From: Candidatus Melainabacteria bacterium
GTDB taxonomy: Bacteria; Cyanobacteriota; Vampirovibrionia; Obscuribacterales; Obscuribacteraceae
Assembly (NCBI GenBank): GCA_003151275.1
Contig: PLXC01000049.1
Location: forward strand, 1 to 17,739
Reading direction: 5' to 3'
DNA: 17,739 nt
Under the pieces are notes generated by a model that searched no databases, was not told where the DNA came from, and saw only the letters and a list, made by a program, of their open reading frames with translations. This document shows, piece after piece, positions 13,806 to 17,739 of the stretch; position 1 is the stretch's first letter; each line of letters starts with the position of its first letter. A program made the position numbers and the translations under genes.

Positions 13806-14606
13806 ATGACTTTGTTTTTTGTCGCCTTCGCGCTTTCATATCTTTACCATGGACTTGGCATTACGCTTGGATATCATCGCCTGCTTTCGCATCGGTCGTT
13901 CAAGGTGCCTGTCTGGTTTGAATACTTCCTGATCTCAGGAGCATACCTGTCGCTTGAAGGTGCTCCAATTTTTTGGGTGACCACTCATCGATTGCATCAT
14001 CGCTATTCAGATCATCAAGGTGATCCTCATTCACCAAAAGATGGATTCTGGCACGCCTTTTTAGGTTGGATGTTTAGACCACTGGTCAAGATCTCAGATG
14101 TTGACCACAAAACTGTCAGCCCCGACCTGTTCAGAGTTCCTCTCTACCGCTTTCTGCATTTTGGTGGAAACGGACTAGACGGTTTGATGTGTTTGGTGGC
14201 AGCCATCATCTTCCGCCTGATCATCTGGCTTGTTCTTGGACCAGTGGTTCTGGCTGGGAATTTGGCTGGCGTGGCATGTGCTTTTTTAAGCCCTCTCATG
14301 GTCAATTCTTTTTGTCATAGTCCGCGTTTTGGTTATCGAACTTTTCCCATTGAAGATCAGAGTCGCAACGTCTGGTTTGTTGCACTTACCTCTTTTGGTG
14401 AAGGTTGGCATAACAATCATCACGCTATTCCACAGTCGGCTCGGCACGGTCTGAAGAAGTGGGAGTTTGATCTTTCATGGATTGTCCTTAAGTTGCTTGC
14501 TTTTCTTGGCATCGCGCGTGATCTCAAGCTCCCTCGTGCGGCAGCTCTGACCCGAGCCAGTCAGGAAGGCGACCAAAACGAGACTGTAGCCGCCGGCAAG
14601 TTGTGA
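13806..14606 (+). CDS. Membrane fatty-acid (acyl-lipid/acyl-CoA) desaturase
   Basis: A 266-aa integral membrane diiron enzyme of the delta-9 desaturase (DesC/stearoyl-CoA) family. The three histidine boxes are complete: HRLLSH at 24-29, HRLHH at 61-65 and HNNHH at 202-206. An extra conserved histidine, H171, lies in NSFCHSPRFGYRTF. Hydrophobic spans lie at about 2-20, 38-58, 126-149 and 151-170. It inserts a double bond in an acyl chain using O2 and electrons from a ferredoxin or similar donor. The first histidine box comes about 30-40 residues earlier than in cyanobacterial DesC, so the first membrane helix is missing or lies outside this frame (stop TAA at 13794-13796). There is no clear Shine-Dalgarno. 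The ATG overlaps the stop of a 24-codon frame (13735-13809) as ATGA, so coupling to it is possible. Confidence 0.93.
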   Translation: MTLFFVAFALSYLYHGLGITLGYHRLLSHRSFKVPVWFEYFLISGAYLSLEGAPIFWVTTHRLHHRYSDHQGDPHSPKDGFWHAFLGWMFRPLVKISDVDHKTVSPDLFRVPLYRFLHFGGNGLDGLMCLVAAIIFRLIIWLVLGPVVLAGNLAGVACAFLSPLMVNSFCHSPRFGYRTFPIEDQSRNVWFVALTSFGEGWHNNHHAIPQSARHGLKKWEFDLSWIVLKLLAFLGIARDLKLPRAAALTRASQEGDQNETVAAGKL

Positions 14607-14734
14607 TCATCGAATGCGCTGATTTGGCCGATCCACCTTTCGGATGAGCTGAGTTCAAGAAAACAGTTATTTTGGTCGATGCAGAAAACGCCAGTCTTTG
14701 ACACATTTAAAGATGTACAGCCATAGGTGTTTAT

Positions 14735-15541
14735 ATGCAGACTTATGAAGCGTCAGATACGTTACCCGCAGAGTACAAGTTAGCTTTGATCGATCTTCTC
14801 TCTTTTCAAGCGGATTCTGAATTCGCTGGTGGACAGCGCGTTTCCGAAAACATGCGATTTGCTACAAGACCCGAGGAAGCGTACCGTCTGGCCAAGAAAG
14901 TGATGGAGGAATACGGGCACGCCTGGTACTGCTGGGAACTCCTCGCACCACTGGGAGTGGACGTGAACGTTCGTGTGCAACATCTCATCGAAAACCCGGA
15001 AAACCCCGATCCCAAAAAAGTGCGGGTCATAAATGGCTTTCGCAAGGAAAATTGGGCTCCCTGTTTTACATGTTGGGCAGATGTCGCTATGTTTTCCACT
15101 GTTGTCACACCGGCGGCGGTGGCATTTCTTGGCCAATACCGCGAATCGTCATATTTGCCATGGCGCCGGATAAGCGAACGAATCTGGCAAGAAGAGAAGG
15201 GGCACCTGGCTTTTGGCGTCTGGGCAGCAAAGCGTGTGATCGAGTTCGATGGCGAGGCAGGAAAAGCCAAATTGCAAGCCGCAGTGCCAAAGTTTCTTCA
15301 GATGGGACTGGGTTTCTCCGGACGTCCAGCTGACGACAGCAAACACTTCGCCCGCTATTTTGAGATGGGTCTCAAACTCAAGACGGCTCAAGAACTGCAG
15401 GATGAATACCTAGAAATCGTCTCGAAGCGGATTGCCGAGATCGGATTGGATCTGCCCAGTAACATCCAACCTGATTACGAAATGCGCGTCGGCTATTGTG
15501 CTGATGAATCACAGCTGTCTTACGCTGGTGCCAACATCTAG
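14735..15541 (+). CDS. PaaA-like diiron ferritin-fold oxygenase subunit, likely catalytic
   Basis: A 268-aa helical protein resembling PaaA, the catalytic subunit of phenylacetyl-CoA epoxidase (PaaA/PaaC family). Metal-ligand motifs line up in order: E29 in FQADSEFAGG, E59-x-x-H62 in MEEYGHAW, D116 in CWADVAMF, and E154-x-x-H157 in QEEKGHLAFG. That is a full carboxylate/histidine set for a diiron centre, so this subunit should activate O2. It is shorter than PaaA (about 310 aa) and lacks its long C-terminal extension. An AGGTG lies five bases before the ATG. The next gene follows after 18 nt. The substrate is unknown: an acyl- or aryl-CoA thioester is the family expectation, and the adjacent desaturase hints at lipids. 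No PaaB, PaaD or PaaE is present in the window. Confidence 0.85.
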   Translation: MQTYEASDTLPAEYKLALIDLLSFQADSEFAGGQRVSENMRFATRPEEAYRLAKKVMEEYGHAWYCWELLAPLGVDVNVRVQHLIENPENPDPKKVRVINGFRKENWAPCFTCWADVAMFSTVVTPAAVAFLGQYRESSYLPWRRISERIWQEEKGHLAFGVWAAKRVIEFDGEAGKAKLQAAVPKFLQMGLGFSGRPADDSKHFARYFEMGLKLKTAQELQDEYLEIVSKRIAEIGLDLPSNIQPDYEMRVGYCADESQLSYAGANI

Positions 15542-15559
15542 ATTCGAAAAGGAGAAGCA

Positions 15560-16375
15560 ATGAGCCAGCCCTATGAGCTGACTGCCTCAGATGAGCAGTT
15601 AATCAAGTTGATGGAGCGCGGAGAAAAGATTGAATCATTCCCAGCCGACTCTCGAAAGTACATCGAGCTTGTCACTGGAATTCTCTTTCAATTTGCCGAC
15701 TCAGAAATGGCAGGGGCTGCAGGATATACTCGATTTATCAATCTTGGTCCGACAATTGACGATAGGCGCACACTGGCATCTATAGCGGCTGAAAAAATGT
15801 CAATGGTGCAGTCTACTTACGATCTGCTGCGCGAACTGGGCTTGAACATGGACAGATATTTCTCTTCGCACTGCTGGGAGGCTCGCATTCAGCGCAAAGC
15901 GACTCTCGGTTTCAGACGTGCCGCATCCGATCGGCGCTTGAACGCCTTGATGTATCCGCTAGAAAGCTGGGCTGACGTTGCGGTCTTCACTTACTTGATG
16001 GCTTCAATGGCATGCCTGCAGTTGGAAGAATTTGCCGGCAGCAGTTTTTTGCCGTGGTCAGAGTTAGTGGGTGGATTCCTGGTGTTGGAAAGAACCCATG
16101 CCAAGTTCGGACAAAGCCAAATGGAGAAAATCGTCAAACAAGAGGGTGATTCTCAACCGGTGCAACTCTCTATGGACTATTGGTTTGAGCGCGTCCTCAC
16201 TTCATTTGGACCAGCCCAGTCAATGAACAACGAACTTTACCGGCGGTTCAAACTCAAGTCGAAACAAAATGAGACGCTGGCAAAAGATTGGCAACACGAA
16301 GTGGTGGCAACTTGCAATTCGCTCGGTTTACAAATCACGGCAATCGGAGCGCGTGATGCTACAACATGTCACTGA
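15560..16375 (+). CDS. PaaA/PaaC-family diiron-like partner subunit with incomplete metal site
   Basis: A 271-aa paralogue of the preceding protein, recognisable by the shared landmarks FADSEMAG at 45-52, SWADVAVFTYL at 136-146, SSFLPW at 161-166 and LERTHAKFG at 176-184. Candidate ligands E49, E78, D139, E177 and H180 remain, but the first E-x-x-H pair reads E78-K-M-S81, so one histidine is missing. In E. coli PaaC is the non-catalytic partner that holds PaaA, and a similar role is inferred here. A strong AAGGAG five bases before the ATG and 18 nt from the previous stop indicate one operon. The 3' end overlaps the ferredoxin gene by 20 nt. Confidence 0.82.
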   Translation: MSQPYELTASDEQLIKLMERGEKIESFPADSRKYIELVTGILFQFADSEMAGAAGYTRFINLGPTIDDRRTLASIAAEKMSMVQSTYDLLRELGLNMDRYFSSHCWEARIQRKATLGFRRAASDRRLNALMYPLESWADVAVFTYLMASMACLQLEEFAGSSFLPWSELVGGFLVLERTHAKFGQSQMEKIVKQEGDSQPVQLSMDYWFERVLTSFGPAQSMNNELYRRFKLKSKQNETLAKDWQHEVVATCNSLGLQITAIGARDATTCH

Positions 16376-16628
16376 TCCAGAGCTTTGTATACGATGTTCG
16401 GCATGTGAACTGGCTTGCCCACTGAAAGCTATTCAGTGCATCTGCGGAAGGTACTGCATTGATCCTAACATTTGCAATGAATGCAAAAAGTGCGTCGAGG
16501 AATGTCCAACTGGTGCCGCTGATTGCTACATCGAAATTGCGATGCTTCACTCTGTCGACGAGCAAGCGCAGTGGGAGACATTGCCTGCCGCAGGCGATAA
16601 CAGTGTTCCGCGCCAGGCAGCGCCCTAG
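16356..16628 (+). CDS. BoxA-like 2[4Fe-4S] ferredoxin
   Basis: A 90-aa protein. Two complete cluster motifs are visible: C11-x2-C14-x2-C17-x3-C21-P and C40-x2-C43-x2-C46-x3-C50-P. The context VTDPELCIRCSACELACP and CPTGAAD resembles the N-terminal ferredoxin domain of BoxA, the reductase of benzoyl-CoA epoxidase, but the flavin/NADPH part is absent. It also has additional cysteines at 28, 30, 34 and 57. ATG 16356 is chosen because it sits just before the domain and overlaps the upstream stop by 20 nt. The longer frame upstream lies inside the previous gene. It probably delivers electrons to the diiron pair and possibly to the desaturase. A separate ferredoxin reductase would have to act from elsewhere. 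Confidence 0.9.
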   Translation: MLQHVTDPELCIRCSACELACPLKAIQCICGRYCIDPNICNECKKCVEECPTGAADCYIEIAMLHSVDEQAQWETLPAAGDNSVPRQAAP

Positions 16629-16697
16629 CTATTCACATCTGACTTGATTGAGCTTAGCGCATGAGCTGGGCCGCAGATTTTTCCATTCACAACGCAG

Positions 16698-16907
16698 TCA
16701 TTCTTTTGCTATCGAACTTTCATTGAACACGTATCCCTGATCTTCTACGCATAGCTGGCTATCTATACTCACTACCTTAGAATCCTGAATACTATCTCCG
16801 CAATCATTAGATGCGTCTGCACTTTGATTTGGACAAAGTTGCCCGTCATAAGCCTTCAAGATAGACAACATTGAGTCTGTCAATTTGTGCAGTTCGCTTT
16901 CGCTCAT
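16698..16907 (-). CDS. Small acidic hypothetical protein, 69 aa
   Basis: ATG at 16907 is preceded by AAAAGGA six bases upstream, a good ribosome-binding site. The peptide is acidic and polar, with an N-terminal amphipathic helix (ELHKLTDSMLSILKAY) and three cysteines (C25, C36, C53), and no signal or membrane segment. No family recognised. It converges on the ferredoxin operon with 69 nt between stops. That gap holds a weak GCTT/GAGC hairpin and an ATTTTT tract that could act as a bidirectional terminator. Confidence 0.55.
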   Translation of the reverse strand: MSESELHKLTDSMLSILKAYDGQLCPNQSADASNDCGDSIQDSKVVSIDSQLCVEDQGYVFNESSIAKE

Positions 16908-17180
16908 AATTTATCCTTTTAACATCCAAAATTAACAAGCGCCTTGAAACAGCCACTTTCCGATTCTGACCCTATGAACAAGACTCGGTTCAGAGCCAAA
17001 AGATCCCAAAATCACGGAAAAGAATCGACTGGCCAACAAATTCACAGCGAAAATCAAATGTATCGCTCAGCCCAAACCGGTTGTCGGCAATAGTTAGATT
17101 TATGGGATGACGTGGTTCGCATGTAAGCAACTGCTGTGCTTATAGGAATGGGAATCATCCAAATTGCTCAAGGAAGAAAC

Positions 17181-17739
17181 GTGAACAATCGTTTTCATTG
17201 GCCTCAAGAAGGATGTCAAAAACTGAACCCGCCTATTAAGGTATATGAGGCGAGTTCAGCGTTGTTGGCTAAGGGGACGAAGGCAAATCGTGAGGCTATG
17301 ATACAGAGAAGGCTTATTGATGCTATTGCATCGACGGATACAGAGACCAGAATGTGGAAATCACTATTTGCTGCCGCTAAGGGTGCCTATGCGATAGCCG
17401 ATTTCAAACAATGCGAATCGCTGCTACTTCGTGCTCTAGAAAAAGGAAAATCGCTTAAAGAGAGTACGTTTGCCATAAACACATGTCTCGTAGGACAGGG
17501 AGCATTGTGTTTAGCGACCGGCAAGCTAGATGAAGCTTGCAAACATTTAGAGCAACCAATTCAGAGACTGAACGGAACCAGCGATATAGCCCTGAAAGAG
17601 CTCTGTGCTGTCGCACTCAAATTTCATGCGGCAGTTTTATCTGAAAAAGGCAACAACGATGGTGCAGAGAGCGACTTGGAGAAAGCTATCGAAATTTTGG
17701 AAAGTATTGGCGTCGAAGGAGCAGTGCAATTAGCCTATG
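17181..17739 (+). CDS. TPR-like repeat protein (3' end beyond window)
   Basis: A GTG start with AAGGA six bases upstream opens a frame of 186 codons that runs off the right edge. The protein is rich in helical pairs resembling tetratricopeptide repeats: ADFKQCESLLLRALEKG, GKLDEACKHLEQPIQRL, and NDGAESDLEKAIEILESIG, each with the TPR spacing of Ala/Leu positions. There is no signal peptide at the N-terminus, so a cytosolic scaffold or the sensor part of a larger regulator is likely. The missing C-terminus may carry further repeats or an effector domain. The 273 bases before it hold no other gene I can support. Confidence 0.7.
   Translation, partial: MNNRFHWPQEGCQKLNPPIKVYEASSALLAKGTKANREAMIQRRLIDAIASTDTETRMWKSLFAAAKGAYAIADFKQCESLLLRALEKGKSLKESTFAINTCLVGQGALCLATGKLDEACKHLEQPIQRLNGTSDIALKELCAVALKFHAAVLSEKGNNDGAESDLEKAIEILESIGVEGAVQLAY

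Noticed and set aside
14698..14703. TTGACA upstream of the PaaA-like gene as a -35 box
   Set aside because: No acceptable -10 hexamer at 16-18 nt. The best candidate (CATAGG) is poor.
16269..16355. 29-codon N-terminal extension of the ferredoxin
   Set aside because: It is out-of-frame reading of the preceding subunit gene. The ferredoxin domain begins directly after ATG 16356.

Overview
The window is a dense signal-transduction region followed by a small lipid or aromatic oxidation region. The organism cannot be fixed from sequence alone. Moderate G+C, a Planctomycete-like 24-residue leucine-rich repeat, an Rcp1-type response regulator, cytosolic serpin use and many regulators in short overlapping operons would fit an uncultured environmental Gram-negative lineage. 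Obscuribacter-like relatives of cyanobacteria (Melainabacteria/Vampirovibrionia) are my guess, at low confidence.

Positions 1-4251, minus strand: a complete stressosome operon, rsbR (globin-coupled), rsbS, rsbT and rsbX, then a histidine kinase and a response regulator that runs off the left edge. The kinase starts with a domain resembling the RsbT-binding N-terminus of RsbU. The simplest reading is that RsbT released from the stressosome activates a two-component system, rather than an RsbU/RsbV/RsbW/sigma-B cascade. RsbX would reset the complex. Positions 4383-6182, also minus: an unusual fusion of leucine-rich repeats to a full serpin protease inhibitor, with a near-consensus Shine-Dalgarno.

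Positions 6440-7896, plus: a possible 20-codon leader ORF, then a NarX/DegS-type soluble histidine kinase translationally coupled to a NarL/FixJ response regulator. Positions 8040-10410 are loosely packed. They hold a hypothetical protein, a degenerate receiver-domain protein, a secreted lysine-rich protein, a 52-residue protein, a long-looped inverted repeat and about 360 bases without a convincing gene. Positions 10411-12669, plus: a CHASE3 sensor kinase with a phytochrome-type kinase core, an Rcp1-like receiver and a second single-domain receiver, all overlapping.

Positions 13066-16628, plus: an Hsp20 small heat-shock protein, a membrane acyl-lipid/acyl-CoA desaturase, then a compact three-gene operon. 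That operon encodes two different PaaA/PaaC-family diiron ferritin-like proteins and a 2[4Fe-4S] ferredoxin resembling the N-terminus of BoxA. It looks like a minimal, atypical multicomponent diiron oxygenase (catalytic subunit, partly degenerate partner and electron donor). A small acidic protein (minus) and the start of a TPR-like protein (plus) close the window.

The strongest candidates for something new are the diiron/ferredoxin operon, the LRR-serpin fusion and the stressosome linked to a histidine kinase.
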